The notes: generated from the letters alone by a model not told the origin. A stretch of DNA of 64,000 bases from Cheiracanthium punctorium (GCA_038373885.1 JAWZYV010016568.1:310001-374000), one strand, 5' to 3'; numbered from the stretch's first letter, positions 1 through 12,300 are shown. Numbers and translations are program-made.

Positions 1-493
1 TCCTAACGACGTCCTGTGAACGAAGCTGCGTTTATAAGTTATTGTTATTATTATTGCGCCCATTCTCCTTCTTAACGGCTCAACAAGATTGGCAAAATGA
101 TGCACGTGTGCGCGATGCTTTCCGATTATGAAACCTAGGACATGGAAGTTGGAGTGTGCAACATACGGTATTACCAGTGAGTAAAGGAACCGTTGTAAAA
201 TATGATCGACCAAATCGACTCGAACATCCTGGTGACTAAACTATGTGGGGCATAAGTAACTAAACAAAGTTCGCAATAGTGCTAAAGTATGGAATTGTTT
301 GAAAATTTTTGAAATATTTGTTCAAGATCTCGAAAGCAAAAATTGCTTTATTAGGATACGTTTTCTATAAACGCGATAAGGTATATAAATTATAGAATGA
401 CAATCGATATTACAGAATTCTCTAACCGTCGCATTCAGTGAAGTGAATTGCTTTCTCTACATTCCCAAAAATTTGTTTAATATGGAATGGATG
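1..493. other. AT-rich flank, no feature seen
   Basis: I see no open reading frame, RNA gene or repeat boundary that I can support in this stretch. It forms the left flank of the mariner element that begins just after it. Confidence 0.5.
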
Positions 494-696
494 TACACGG
501 GCAGTCAAAAAGTTCTCGGAAAACACCCGCCACTAATTTGTTATAAACGGTATTCATAACAGGCAGTATGATGGAAGTGTAGCTGAAGGTGCTCGAAGGA
601 GTGTGTGGTGATCAGTTGGCGCGATGTCGAAGTTCCAGCAATGGGCGAACATGTAGTTCATGTGCAGGTTGGGGCCATGTGCGGTTTGGAGACAAT

Positions 697-1587
697 GAAG
701 GTATGGTGCCCCATGAGTTTGTACCAGCTGCACAAACTGTTAACGGTGTTTTTACGAGCAAGTTTTGAAAAAACTGCGGGAGGCAATCCGAAGAAAACTT
801 CCCGCCAAATGGCAAGGAGGATGGTCACTGAATCACGACAACTCCCTCCCTCCCACACATTGATTGTTGTGCAGACACGACTCGTACAAAAGAGCATTCC
901 ACTCCTCCACCAGCCTCCCTATTCACCGGGTTTAGCACTGTCAGATTTCTGGCTCTTCCGCAAGATCAAAATGGGCTCCAAAGGTAACCATTTTGACACC
1001 GTAGAAGCAACACCTCCTAGATACAGAAAACCTAACAACTGGCACGTCACCAAGCTTTCACGTCATCAGTAGGCTTTCAAGAATGACGTCATCAAAATTT
1101 AACTCTCATAAAGTAAAACCATTTAAAATTTGTGGTGAATTTAGTCACGCACAACAGTATTTTACTGATTTGAGATACAAAATTTAATTTTACAGCGAAG
1201 GGCAAGTTTTTAACTGTAACTAATTATGCAATGTAGTAAGGGAATAGATCATAATAAATTTTTTCTATCACAAAGGTATTTTAATTTTTTATCTTTATCT
1301 TAAGATAGTTTCTAATATTTGTAGAATTCACCAGAAAATTTAAATAGTTTTACTTTATGAAAATAAAACTGTGATGACGTCACTACTTGAAGGCCTAGTG
1401 GTGACGTCAAAGCTTCAGTTGTTAGGCTTTCTACATGCAGGAGGTGTTGGTAGAAGGCATCAAGGCTAACGCGACGGCTGAACTTCGGAAGATACCGAAA
1501 CAGAACTTTCAGCATTGTTCTCAGCAATGGAAGAAGCGATGGAGCAAGTGTGTGTGTTCTGAAGGCGCCCGCTTTGAAGGTGATTAA
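697..1587 (+). pseudogene. Mariner transposase C-terminal half, interrupted by a MITE
   Basis: The remnant reads G-M-V-P-H-E-F-V-P near 700, then a region like the second catalytic motif (H-D-N) near 830, then PPYSPGLALSDFWLF near 918-956, which matches the mariner third catalytic aspartate block. It continues in several frames as FDTVE (ending at 1007) and resumes after the MITE at 1450 with K-A-N-A-T, IPKQNF, QQWKKRWSKC and FEGD before a stop at 1585-1587; that block is the typical mariner C-terminus. The first catalytic aspartate and the N-terminal DNA-binding region are missing. There are frameshifts, so no functional protein is expected. Family membership is known from the motifs; the subfamily is not assigned. 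Confidence 0.88.
1001..1456. mobile_element. 442-bp MITE inserted in the mariner transposase, 7-bp TSD
   Basis: The element runs 1008-1449 and begins CAACACCTCC; its right end is GGAGGTGTTG. The inverted arms extend well over 100 bp: 1008-1145 pairs imperfectly with about 1325-1449, and both arms contain TGACGTCA-type boxes. The flanking GTAGAAG occurs at 1001-1007 and 1450-1456, a perfect 7-bp duplication. Collapsing the duplication restores an uninterrupted mariner frame across the site, independent evidence that these are the true ends. I do not see a transposase inside. The superfamily is unclear: hAT and P elements make 8-bp duplications, and 7 bp plus one mutated position would fit either. 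Confidence 0.85.
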
Positions 1588-1591
1588 GTTC

Positions 1592-2700
1592 TTGTGTATG
1601 TACAGCTGCGGAAGTAAAAGGTCCACTTGCTCTTTATTTCGACGTTGTTCGTCGTACAGCAAAGTTATATATACCATTCGTTTGTAAATAACGCATACTT
1701 TAATTTACTATTAATTTAATTTGCATAAGGGGCAGTCTTCATATTTAATTCTGCATCAACTTCGTTTTTCTCAATAGCAACACTGTATTTTGACTTTATT
1801 AAACGAAAGAAAACCTTCAAATTACCATAAATATAAATGTTCACTAATTTTCTACGATAATTTCCAGAGATATTGCGCATTATTTTTTTTGCGCGATTTT
1901 AAGGGACTTTCTGCAAATTGAAAAACGCTATTTGTAGGTTCCGAACCTTTCTCTTTTCATTCATTTCGCACGCGAAAGTTAAAAGAAATAAATATTATTT
2001 TCTAGGAAAATATTGTTTCCATCTCTCTTACAGTTTTTTGTACTGAGAATATCAAGGGTAGAAATTAGAATATTTAGTAAGTGATCCAAATGACCCCCAT
2101 CCAAATAACACATTTTGTTTACTATTAATTAAACTACTGAACGTAAAAATTTCAAATTTTGCACAGCCATGTAATATTACTTTCTGCGTCTATTTCCATC
2201 GAAGTTTGGATAGGTCGTTATTCATAATTTTTTAATATTAATTTAATAATTCATAATTCATATTAATATTTTATTAAAAATCATAATAATAGTGAATTAT
2301 GTTTGGGTCGTTTAGTTCTAATAGTACGAATAAAAATCAGCTTCATCAATATTATATGAGATATGAATTAAAGTATGAAAAAATATTTTAACATATGGGG
2401 ACAGGGATTTTGGAAGCTCATAACTCATCCATTTTCAGTTCAAAGTTATTGAAAATTGGTATCCGGGGTTAAAATCAGCTACATTTTTGAAATATGAAGT
2501 GGAATATAGGGGTTGCTATTGAGAAAAAAATGTTCGTGCGAATTTTAATATGTAGATGGTCCCTTATGCAATTTTTATGCATAGCAAATTAAAGTGTACT
2601 TCAATCGTAAACGATTGTTATCTGTAACTTTGCTGTACGACAAACGACGGCCGAAAAAGTACAAGTGAGCCTTTTTTTTTTTTCGCAGCTGTACATTGTG
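1592..2700. mobile_element. 1.1-kb inverted-repeat element nested in the mariner 3' end
   Basis: About 75-100 bases from 1597 pair with the inverted complement of about 2595-2695; the outermost shared word is TGTACAGCTGCG. TTGTG flanks both sides (1592-1596 and 2696-2700), suggesting a 5-bp duplication, although the left end then carries two extra bases. Removing the segment rejoins the mariner stop region with its 3' untranslated end. The interior is AT-rich and I find no coding signal in it. It is a non-autonomous fold-back type element of unknown superfamily. Confidence 0.65.
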
Positions 2701-2750
2701 GTAATAAAGAGTTACACCACAATACCGGGAACTTTTTGGCTGCCCGTGTA

Positions 2751-3722
2751 TTACACTGATGTGATTAGATGAGAGTTTGTGTGAAAATTCTTATTGAGAT
2801 CTATAAGAACGAATCTCTACAGAAGTTCTCGTTTCCTCTTTGTGTTGCTGTAGAAAATAGTGATAAAAAATAAACACTTTAAGTGGAATGACTCAGTGAA
2901 TATAGCATTTACACTTGTGAATTACTTTTTGAAGATGGGATTTCGTTTTCAAGTTTTTTCTATACAAGATCACTGTAAAAAGTTATTTTTTCTGTTTCTT
3001 ATTTAAATTTGCAGCCCCTTATAAAGTGTATGGCATAAGAAATATCTGCATGCTATCAATTACAATATTTGAAAAAATTTTAACTGAATGTCAGTAAAAT
3101 GAATATAATCCAGAAAAAGTAAAACATTTTTTTTCTTTTCTGCTTAAAAAGAAAATAATTTAAATTTCTCAAAGGGAATAACATTAAGGAATCCATGAAA
3201 GTGAATTTAAATACCAACATGTTATTTAGATCGTACATCATGTATTGATGCGTTTTCAGATTTAAGTATTGTGTATTTAAAATTAAAAATCAAAAGCTTT
3301 TTGTTTAAGTTTAAAAAATAAAATTCAATTATTGTGTAATCTTGGATTCTTTGTAAGGTTTGAAAAGTGGAACATTTGCTTAAAATTAAGCATGTGATAC
3401 AGTAACACAGCCTTTATTGTTATTAAAGTGTCGCTTTAGATTTCGTCAAAGTGGCTCATTTATAGCTCCCCCCTCCCCCCCCCCCACCAAATTTAAATTA
3501 AAGTTGTTTTTAATATGGTCATGTATGCAACTAAACATTTGTTAATACAACAAAAATTTTGTTAAAACCAACAAAATTATTCGGTTGAACTAGCACCATT
3601 CAAATTTTTGTTGAATCAACAAAAGTTTGTTAAATTCAACAGAACATATTTTCCCCCTGTACATTGTAAGTTCCTTAACAAGCAAACAAAAAATATCTTT
3701 AGTACTTTGAATATTTTACCTA
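2751..3722. other. AT-rich sequence with poly-C tract and short inverted CAACAAAA motifs
   Basis: There is no gene. A C-rich tract lies at about 3466-3485. At about 3535-3650 short words of the type TTGTTRA and CAACAAAA recur in both orientations, giving a locally palindromic texture. I cannot assign it to a repeat family. Confidence 0.4.
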
Positions 3723-3990
3723 GTCATACGCAGGCCCGTCGAGAGACAAACTCGGGCCCTCCCCTCCCCCCGCAAAATAAAAATAAATAAATAAAAGAGC
3801 GTACATGACGTTAACAATCCAGTTTCATTTAGGACCTCGTCTCGTCTTTACTTATTAAAGTCGGTGTCGGTTTTCGCGAATTCTATTTCTGTCTACACAG
3901 AAATTTTTTTTGAAAGTTTAGCCCGGGCTCCCTGAAAACACGGGCCCGGGGGATTCCCCTCCCTCCGCTCTCGCCACGTCTGGTCATACG
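3723..3990. mobile_element. hAT-like MITE, 252 bp, perfect 8-bp TSD
   Basis: The element spans 3731-3982. Its left end is CAGGCCCGTCGAGAG and the complement of its right end is CAGACGTGGCGAGAG, matching at 11 of 15 positions. GTCATACG flanks both sides (3723-3730 and 3983-3990). The CAG start and the 8-bp duplication are hallmarks of the hAT superfamily. The interior is strikingly GC- and poly-C-rich at its ends compared with its surroundings and has no coding capacity. The perfect duplication suggests a fairly recent insertion. Confidence 0.85.
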
Positions 3991-5635
3991 TACTTTATAA
4001 GCATTTGAGTGTGTGGCTAAGACCCCACCCCATCCGCCCCAGTAATTTTAACTTAAGGGTACAGCGTTTAGATATAAACATGACGAACGTAAGTGTTTCC
4101 CAAAATGATCAGATAGTGTGAAGATTGAGATTTTATATTGGATAAAATATTAAAAATGTCACTGTTCCCTATTAGCCAGATCCCCCCCCCCCCCCCTGAA
4201 AAAAAAAACAACAACCTTGAGTTAAAACACGTTTCACTCAGAAAGCAAATGTTAGGCAGCATGGAACTTCGTTGGAAATATTTTTAGAGAATGGAAGCCA
4301 ATTAGAAAACCCATATCATATTTTTGAAAATGCTAATTAAATGTTTTGAATCTGCTATGTTGGCATACACCATTATTTGTTTTGATGGATTGTACAATTG
4401 TTTGTCTTCTGCTTTCCATGAAAAAGAGGAAAGCTTTTCTGAAGGAAGGTTAAATTTTTCAGTGGAAAAATAAGACTCTTCCTCCCCCAACTGGTACGCC
4501 GGTAATGATAGAGAACTAAAAATTGCACGTTATTCCGCTTTTAACGAGCAATTTGCATTCTAGAAATTCTCTTCTCCTTATTACGCATTTCGAAGAAAGT
4601 TGTTATTAGCTTACCCCCTCTCTTCCATCCAAAGATTATTCTCTGTGGTCGAATCATTGTCTACACAGAAGCTGGAGCACCTTATCTTATTTTCATCCAG
4701 GTCAAAGGTGGTTTTGTCTGGGGAAAAAGAAATGACGTGTTTGCCTAAAATCTTGTGAAGTATATAATCTTACTCTTGTTTATTGCCAGAAATTCAATTG
4801 TCCCTTACATGGCTAAGATGAGGATCCCTTTACCCTGAGTGAAGGGCAAAAACAAAAACAAAAATAAATAAAGAAAGAAATATTTGCTTCTCAGAATTGC
4901 GTCTGGAGCAATTCAGGATTGCTAGACATTGTCGAACCAAATTACGAGACCAGTGGCGACAGATACTGACAGGTATATCCGTGACCTGTCTGTGCGTTGT
5001 TTGCTCTATTTCCAAGTTGCTGCAATATATGGATTGCTTATTTGTTTAGGAATTTTTAAAGTAATTACTTATTCTGTAATTATTTTAAAAATTCCTCACA
5101 AGAGAATGATTAAGGGCATGCTTAATCATATTGGTTTACAAGTTTGTATGAATTTTCAATTTCTGTATTTATTTACAAGTTATTGTTATACAGATTTTAA
5201 TAAAAGAAATCGCTTAATTTACTATGAAGACAATCAGTCTTTCTTATAGTTACGCAAGGGTAACGTATGGCCCTTCTAATGATTTTTTTAATTAGTTCAT
5301 TTATTATTATTTTGATAGTTTAAGCAAGAAATTTAAATAAATAACACTTTTAATTTATCTCATAAAATCATATGTACTAAATATATACTTAATATTATGT
5401 GGAAACCATTTTGGAATAAAACTTTAATATTCAATTATAAACAAAAATATTTCGGGTCATAGATTCATATTAAAAGCCTAACACCTAAATTCTAATAGAA
5501 ATTATTTTCTGAAATTCATTATACCTAAAATGTATACTATATCTACATTTATCAAAAATTAATTTTATTCCATTGGCATAAAATTATTAAGTATGGTAAT
5601 CTTACACTTATATGAATAAGAATACTCGCTGAATA
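3991..5635. other. AT-rich sequence, no supported gene
   Basis: Open reading frames up to 106 codons occur here (for example 4929-5249 on the plus strand). Their composition matches the AT-rich background and I recognise no domain, so I do not call them genes. A poly-C run lies at about 4182-4196. Confidence 0.4.
5048..5096. repeat. Hairpin with a 21-bp stem
   Basis: The arms 5048-5068 and 5076-5096 are complementary with one mismatch around a 7-base loop. It is AT-rich and has no obvious terminator or element context. Confidence 0.7.
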
Positions 5636-6284
5636 TACAGTGTTCCCGCTAAATTGCGTTGTCTGTCACCCTAATAATTTCTGAAAGGCAAGAGCTATAG
5701 TTTAAAAGTGGGGACTAGGTATAGTAAAACTGCCATGCGCTACACAAGCAAACTACTTCCAGCTCTATCCAGAGGCTAAATTTGGAGTTAAGAAACTTAT
5801 ACAAAAATGGTAAAAGATACCGGAAAAAAGTCATCTACAAAGTTGCTCAGCATCATCGAATTAGTAAGGAAAGATACCGTGCTCACATCAGTGTGTGCAA
5901 TAATGGGCAGAATAATGCTACAAATGGAAGGCATAAATCATTTTTATGATTAAGCTTTATAAAATTGCATTTTGCTGACATTAGGTTTATTTATCTTTCA
6001 TGCTCAAAGTACTTTCCGTCAGCAAGACACACATCTGGACTCTGATCTGCAATTCCCGATGACTAAATCGATGACGCTGAACAACTTTGTAATTGACTTT
6101 TTCCCGTATCTCTTACCATTTTTTATATAAGAACTCTAACTCAATTTAGCCACCAGGTGCAGCTGGAAGCGGCTTTCTTGTGTAGCGCATGGCAACTTTA
6201 CTATACCTAGACTACTTTCATGACTATTTTTCTTACCGTTCAGAAATTATTGGGGTGACAACGGACTTTAGCGAGCACACTGTA
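5636..6284. mobile_element. 645-bp fold-back element of Tc1/mariner type, TA TSD
   Basis: The element spans 5638-6282 between TA dinucleotides. The left end is CAGTGTTCCCGCTAAA; the complement of the right end is CAGTGTGCTCGCTAAA. The two arms remain similar for about 200 bp, far beyond ordinary TIRs. Both arms can be read outside-in as a related peptide containing Y-K-V-[AV]-Q-[HR]-H-R, with stops in the frames, which hints that each arm is a copy of the same 3' transposon end including the last transposase codons. That last point is inference. No intact transposase is present. Confidence 0.8.
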
Positions 6285-7993
6285 TAGAGATTCATACTCC
6301 TATACGAGAATCACAATTGGAATTATCTCATGAAATAAAATTTGTTTGCGATATATTATTCATCTAAAATCATCAAAAATGTGTTGAAATTAAATTTTGC
6401 TGTCGGTAATGTTACTATAATAAAAGCAACAATCATACATAAATAAAAATAGGCTCATTTAAAGGCATAGCAGAATCATCTTATGATTTCTTGCAGTTCA
6501 CAATAGGTATTTTAGCTAAATCATTTAGATTCTTTCCCCTCAAAAACTTAACAGAACAAAACTTTTGCAGCATGCTTCCAGTCAATCATTCCTGAAATTG
6601 GGGACAGCAGCAAAAAGTATGTCTAGACGACTCGGTGATGCAAATCTGACTTTTGTTGTTTCATACACATGGTGAGAAAATGTTCCACGATGGATTATAT
6701 GGATTACTAAACCTGAAAACTTGTTCCGAAGTTAGAGTTTTTAAAGAAAGCGTTATAACTACTAAATTTTTTTATTTACTTATTGTTTGAATTTCATAAT
6801 TTTAGAATTGTGCCAACCATATCTCTAACTATATTATATCTTCCATAAGTAGATGCTGTCAGGAAGTCTTGACTGTTTATAGGAACAACGAAATTAAAAA
6901 CTTCTCTTTTAATTTTGTTTTTGCATCGAATTAATAGTTAAAAATAACTCCATGCATTTTTCGTGAAAAAAAAATGACTTGGTAATTAAGATAAAAATTG
7001 ACGAAAAAGCTGCTGTAAAGTTATAATTAATGTTTATCTGTTAATCATTAGTTAAATATTAGTTATGTACAAAATGTATTTTCCTCTATCTAAACTTTTT
7101 TTACCAAAAGACTATTAATAGGCTATTTAATGCCAGTATTTATCAACTTATTTATAGCGATTTTTATTTGCTAAAATCTGTTAATGCGACAAATTCTTGT
7201 TACTGTATCATGATGCACAATAACATGGATTTAAGGTTTTTCGATCGTTAACAATAGATAAAGATAATATGAAGATAATATTTTTTTAATTATGTGGCAG
7301 ATTATAGAAGTTATTTAGAGTCAGTGGTGATAGTTATTACCGCTATCAGGAAAAATAAATAAATAAGAATTACATATGTAAGATAAGAATTACTCGACAT
7401 ATTTCACGAACATTGTTAGATGAACATTTTGTTTATAAATAGTCCTGAAAAGTAAATATAATAATGGAAGTATCATTGGTTTTAATAATAATTACGTGAT
7501 ACAAAATTTAATTTCGTATTAACCCATGTTATCCCGATTTTTTTTTCTTTTTGAGAAAAATATATTGAATTTAGCCATCAAAGCATGTTTTAGCAGAGTA
7601 ATATTAAATACTTCTACTGCTTGAGTAAAACCTTTAAGGACAGTAAAAATTTTTGAGAAAATGGAAAATCTTAAACTGAGTATTAAAGCATCATTTGATT
7701 AATAATTATTAACCTTAAATACAAGTAAAAAATGCAGCAAAATTCATTTGTAAATATTTTATCACCAGAAAATATTATAGAACACATGGATCAATATTTA
7801 AGACTGAATAAAAACTTTAAGGACAACATAGAAAATAGCATTCGCATTCAAGACAGGAAAAAACAAACTTTTGGAAGCTTGTGTAGGAGCTATTTCTTGG
7901 AATTACTTTATTCTTTTTTTCATGGATGAAACTAGTGTTTGTCAATGTTCAGGGTCGTTTCATACCATTCGTCTTCGATAGTAGATTTCAGTT
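6285..7993. other. AT-rich sequence, nothing recognised
   Basis: I see no gene, repeat boundary or RNA structure that I can support. The short open frame at 7732-7929 has background composition. Confidence 0.4.
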
Positions 7994-8722
7994 CTACTGA
8001 TCATGTAAAATGTCTTCCATTTGCATAAACCTTCTTACTAAGTCACGCCATAATTTCTCTATTGGGTTAAGATCTGGGGAGTTAGCTGGCCATTTCAAAG
8101 TTTCAAAATTTTGACTTGGAACCCATTTTTTTCTACTGTTTCGAATGGATAGCTGTATTATCTTGCTGATATTTTCAATTTTCTCCTGCAACAGAGTCAG
8201 CATTTGGTAAAATATGACTTGCTAGGACACATTGATATGTTTGTGAATTCCTTTTACCCGAAACGAACCCAGTTGAACCCACACCATTGAAAGAAAACAC
8301 CTCCAAGCCATCACAGAGCCTCCACCTAATGGGTGCTTGGAGAATACTCCTTTCTCTTTTCTTAAAACATGCTAATAGTACTCCCATTTGCCTGTCTATC
8401 CAAATTCCTTTTTTTAATCAGAAAAAATTATTTCTATCCAATGGTAATCACAGGTCATTGCTTGCTGGCTGAAGTTCAAACGATTCATTTTGTGCTTCTG
8501 CAGTAACTGAAGCTTAGCCAATTTTGCTGTATAAATATAACTTCTAAACCTTCTAATTGTGTTATACACCGTTTTTCGACAAACATTTAAGCCTGTCGCC
8601 GGAATATGTTTCTTTGTTGAGTCCTTTCCAGTAGATGCAAGTCTGAAAACTCTTCTTTCATCACTCGAGTACAAAGCTTTAGGTCTTCCCCTTGTATTCT
8701 TTTTGCCATAATTATCTTTCAA
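7994..8722 (-). pseudogene. Tc1-like (DD34E) transposase pseudogene
   Basis: Read on the minus strand from 8722, the sequence gives K-K-N-T-R-G-R-P-K, a GRPKAL hinge, then a helix-turn-helix region ending TVYNTIRRF, KLAKLQLLQKHK and IIFSD. The codon after that aspartate, normally glutamate in the family, is a stop. Further on come FSFNGVG, then QQDNTAIHS (second aspartate) in a shifted frame, and PANSPDLNPIEKLW, which keeps the final glutamate. At least two frameshifts and several stops break it, and the first DNA-binding subdomain is missing. I could not find its TIRs, so only the coding part seems to survive. Family assignment rests on the ordered motifs. Confidence 0.88.
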
Positions 8723-8872
8723 AATTAAAAAAAAATGTTAACTACAGTCTTTGATCGTCCTATCTTTATTGCAATAGAACAGCTATCAAAACTTCGAAGA
8801 ATTGTATGAAAAATTTGCAAGTTTAAGAGTTGTCACAATTTAAGCTATTTTAGCAATATTCAAAACAGCGTA

Positions 8873-9096
8873 TGCCTTACCATGGCACAGTGGTTATGCC
8901 ACTGAAAATGGTAGATGGCCGAAGTGTAAAGGTCCCGGGTTCGGGTCCCATCGCGCGGCTGTCGATCTAACGGTCTGGAGTTTTGATAGGTTTTCTCCAG
9001 ATGTAACACGAATACGCGTTAGAACCCCTTAGAAAGTCCTTCTACTAAGCCCCCCCCCATTGGCAGATCGCCCTAGCGTAGCGTTGCCATAATCAC
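8873..9096 (+). mobile_element. tRNA-derived SINE, family A
   Basis: The head carries an A-box-like TGGCACAGTGG at about 8882 and a B-box-like GGTTCGGGTCC at about 8938, the spacing expected of a polymerase III promoter. The body shares the block TCTCCAGATGTAAC and the block ACGCGTTAGAACCC with the copies at 14.3 kb and 53.6 kb. A poly-C run interrupts the tail. A tRNA gene is unlikely because the cloverleaf does not close and the body is repeated elsewhere. Confidence 0.8.
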
Positions 9097-9137
9097 GCAC
9101 ACAATTAAACTAGCATATACATATATATTTTAAAAAA

Positions 9138-9372
9138 TTACTAGTGGCCTTTAAGTTTTTACTCAAGCTGAATATACCGGTTTTGTATATGCGACTTTTC
9201 CTGATAATTATATAATTCATAAATTCTGTTTGTTGTATTATTTCTTCACAATGAACTTTAGCAATTAATAATTCAATAATATTTGAGTCCCTTTTATTTC
9301 GTTTTTCCATTTTCTCAAAAATGTTCACTAGCCTTAAAGCGTTTACTCCAGCTGTACTGGTTTTGAAAACAC
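9138..9372 (+). repeat. Direct repeat of about 45 bp, 184 bp apart
   Basis: About 9138-9190 and 9322-9372 share the order CACTAG or ACTAGTG, CCTTTAAG, TTTACTC, AGCTG and GGTTTTG. It is an imperfect local duplication with no gene between the copies. Confidence 0.55.
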
Positions 9373-12300
9373 ATTTATACTTATTTTATAAAATACAGGG
9401 TGTTGTAAAAATTCAAAATTAGGCATTAACATGAAGCGTATAATCATGATGGTAAGAAATAAATATATTAATATTTCACTAATAATGTTGTGTTATTGCA
9501 ACGCTAGGCTAACATGGGTTTAAATAAATTTTATTTATAATCGTGATGCAGCTAACTGCGATCATAACAATCAGTCAGTTATAGGTCTAGCCAATTTTAT
9601 AGATTTCTCTAACTGTTTGGTAACTAAAAAGTAAATAATTCAATTCTTTTTAACAATAATGTGTTGAACTGTGTTGTGACACAAATATCATATGGTTTCT
9701 CCGTGGACTTTTTTTACAAAAGTTCTTCACAAAAATTTTTCTGCAGTTCACTAATATTGTCACTTAACTGTACAAATCGTCTGCAGTTGCATATCAACAA
9801 AAAATTCATTTTGTTCATTATTACAATAATCATTCTTATTAGTAATGGAAAATTATTCCAAATCTTTTAGTGATCTTCTCGATTTTTATATAAGAGCACT
9901 GCACTCTGTGCTTTCATCGAAATTCTATTCAAATTGAAAATAATAGTAATAATAATCATCAAAAACTAGATGAGTGCTGGATTTCCGTATCAGCAAAGTT
10001 ATGCAAGAAAATAAATTCCGTATTCGTTTCTTTTTCAGCTGATCTTCTAATGGCATTTAAAAATAATTATAAAAAATAAAGTAACTTCAAGCGTGTCAGT
10101 AATTATTTGGAGAACCAGAAAATAATGTCGTTTTTTTGAACGTAGATATTTCGCCTCGTCGTAACTACTAAACCTCATAATACGAATTTTAGCATGTATG
10201 TAAGGTTTTTAAAGTAGGTGCTCGCGGTAAGAGAGGATTTTCTAAAACTCGTAACTTATGTCGGGTAGCGATCCATATCGTATATCCTTCTGTTTCTCAA
10301 AGAAAATACCACAATCAGATATTATATAATATCCAGTATAACATCTAACACACTTGGATGTCTAAAAATCAATTTCAGGGCAATTGAATGCCTCGCTGGA
10401 GCCCAGTGTTGCGCTTGCGCAATCTTTGGGTTCCAGTGAAAAATCATTCCGGCATCTTCACCATGAATTCTGGAAAGCAACATCGGTCAAAGAAGGAGAG
10501 TCTTCTCCATTCCATCTTTTTTTTTAGTGATGAGAGCGAACAGGTTAAACACAGTTTAAATAGTAAACTTAAGTGCCGTCAGACTTGGATGCGCTACTGA
10601 GAGCAACGTGCAGTTGAAAATAACGCCAACACGTCAGCTAGAACACAAAAACCAACTTTTCGTAAAATAAAGTACTATTAAATAAAAAGTTAAATTTTCA
10701 TCTTGTCATCAAAATCGTAGTTCTGTCAGATTATACAGCTCGCAAATTAATGCTATTCATTTTTATACACATAACTCCTAATAAATATAACGTGATTTCA
10801 TAATATGCGAGCGTAATGTGTTTTTCTCAGCGGTTTTGATTCATCTTCAAAATATTAAATGGCTTTTGTTTTCCTTACAAAACAATGGCTAATAATTTGT
10901 AGATTTATTGTTTTTTCCGCACAGATGTTTCAAGATTATGATGAAAGGATGTATATTTTGTTTTATCGTAGACAATTTTTAAAACAGTTTTGTTTTCTGT
11001 AATTCTGTTTATTTATTTTTTCAAGTGCTTTCCAACAAAGTTGAAAAGCGTTTACGATTGTCGCATGTTTGTTCTATTTATCTGCTTGTCTGTGTTCCGA
11101 CTTATTTGAATGCCCTCTTTTACCAACAAGAGAAAACTAATAGTATCTTTTATTAACATTTGCAATGATACTAATACAGCGATTTTATCTTTAACTCGTG
11201 TACCCTTGTGTTCGTGCATTAGCCTTCCAGTGCTGTAACGTCTGTAATTTTGAACGCATATTTAAGACATTCCCGACTGCGCCATTTAAATTTACCAGCG
11301 AAAGTTTCCTATTGAGAATGATCTACACAGGATTTATAGCTCTTTTACAAGGACATACAAAATGATTCCCCTGGGTTACTTCTGAATGGTTGATTATTGG
11401 ATGCAATGCTTTAATGACGGTTTTTGTTTCTTTCTATTTATCCGCTTTGCTCTATAGTCTATTAGATGTGAAAATAAAACATTACCCTCTCAGACAAGGA
11501 ATCTGTTCACGATACTGAATACTAGTTGCACCCTATCGACTCTGTCTGAAGACTAGATATCACAACTCTTGACAGTTTCGCTAAGAAGGGTATTTGGCAT
11601 TCATATTGATAATATAATTGATTGATTTATAATCACTAAAGTTCAGACAGTAACATTGAGAAAATATCATTCAGATTTCTAGAGTTCCATAATATTTTAT
11701 TTCATATTTTTGGTTCATCTGTAGGTGTAAAAATCATTAAAATGTTAAAGCTAACTCCAACTTAATCCATAAGTGCTAATTTCAGTTCAACGTTGCTTGT
11801 ACCAATCAAGTCAATTGTTCTTGTGCTGTGAATATCAGGAGACAACATAGTATTTGCATTCTGTCACAAAGATCCTTTTCACTTGAATCTTCTGAGCATA
11901 CTTTGCTGCTGTAAAGCCATTCTTTAAAAATTTTGTCAAATGTAGATCTTCAAAAAGTTATTCTTTTACCAGCTTGTATGGACGTCCTAACAATAGATCG
12001 AGAGCTTTAAAATTATTTTCACGGAGAAGACATTTCTGTCTGGAAATAGTCACATATATTGTACTTTTCGAAGATTATCGTCTGTTTTATTTGCAAATAG
12101 CTGATCATTTTCATTTTAGAAGTAGTATTAAAAATGGATCTTCACTTCTTAAACATTCAAATTCTGGAGTTCAGTTTCTGGAATAAAATTTTTAATTCAC
12201 AGTGTTTTTTTTTTTAATTTTATTATTTTTTTCCAGATATTAACTTTAAACTTCTGCACGAGCTCCTCATTTAGATGACTTAATGAGTTGATCTTTATGT

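Larger units (their letters stand above)
494..2750 (+). mobile_element. Mariner-like transposon with TIRs, TA target site and two nested insertions
   Basis: The left end (from 496) reads CACGGGCAGTCAAAAAGTTC and the right end (to 2748) is its inverted complement with one mismatch over 20 bases. Both ends are bounded by TA (494-495, 2749-2750), the usual mariner target duplication. Between them lie the C-terminal half of a mariner transposase (about 697-1007 and 1457-1587) and two later insertions (1008-1449 and 1597-2695). Without the insertions the element is only about 0.7 kb, against roughly 1.3 kb for a complete mariner, so its N-terminal half is deleted. It cannot be autonomous. TIRs, TA and coding remnant all agree. 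Confidence 0.9.

Noticed and set aside
1312..1677. 121-codon minus-strand open frame
   Set aside because: It runs antisense across the MITE, the plus-strand mariner C-terminus and the start of the next nested insertion, so it is a chance frame.
4929..5249. 106-codon open frame as a candidate small membrane protein
   Set aside because: The hydrophobic composition is what AT-rich DNA gives by chance; there is no recognisable domain and the region contains a hairpin that would not be expected in a conserved gene.
8873..8960. Candidate functional tRNA gene from the A- and B-box-like sequence
   Set aside because: No convincing cloverleaf with paired acceptor stem forms, and the adjoining sequence recurs in other SINE copies.
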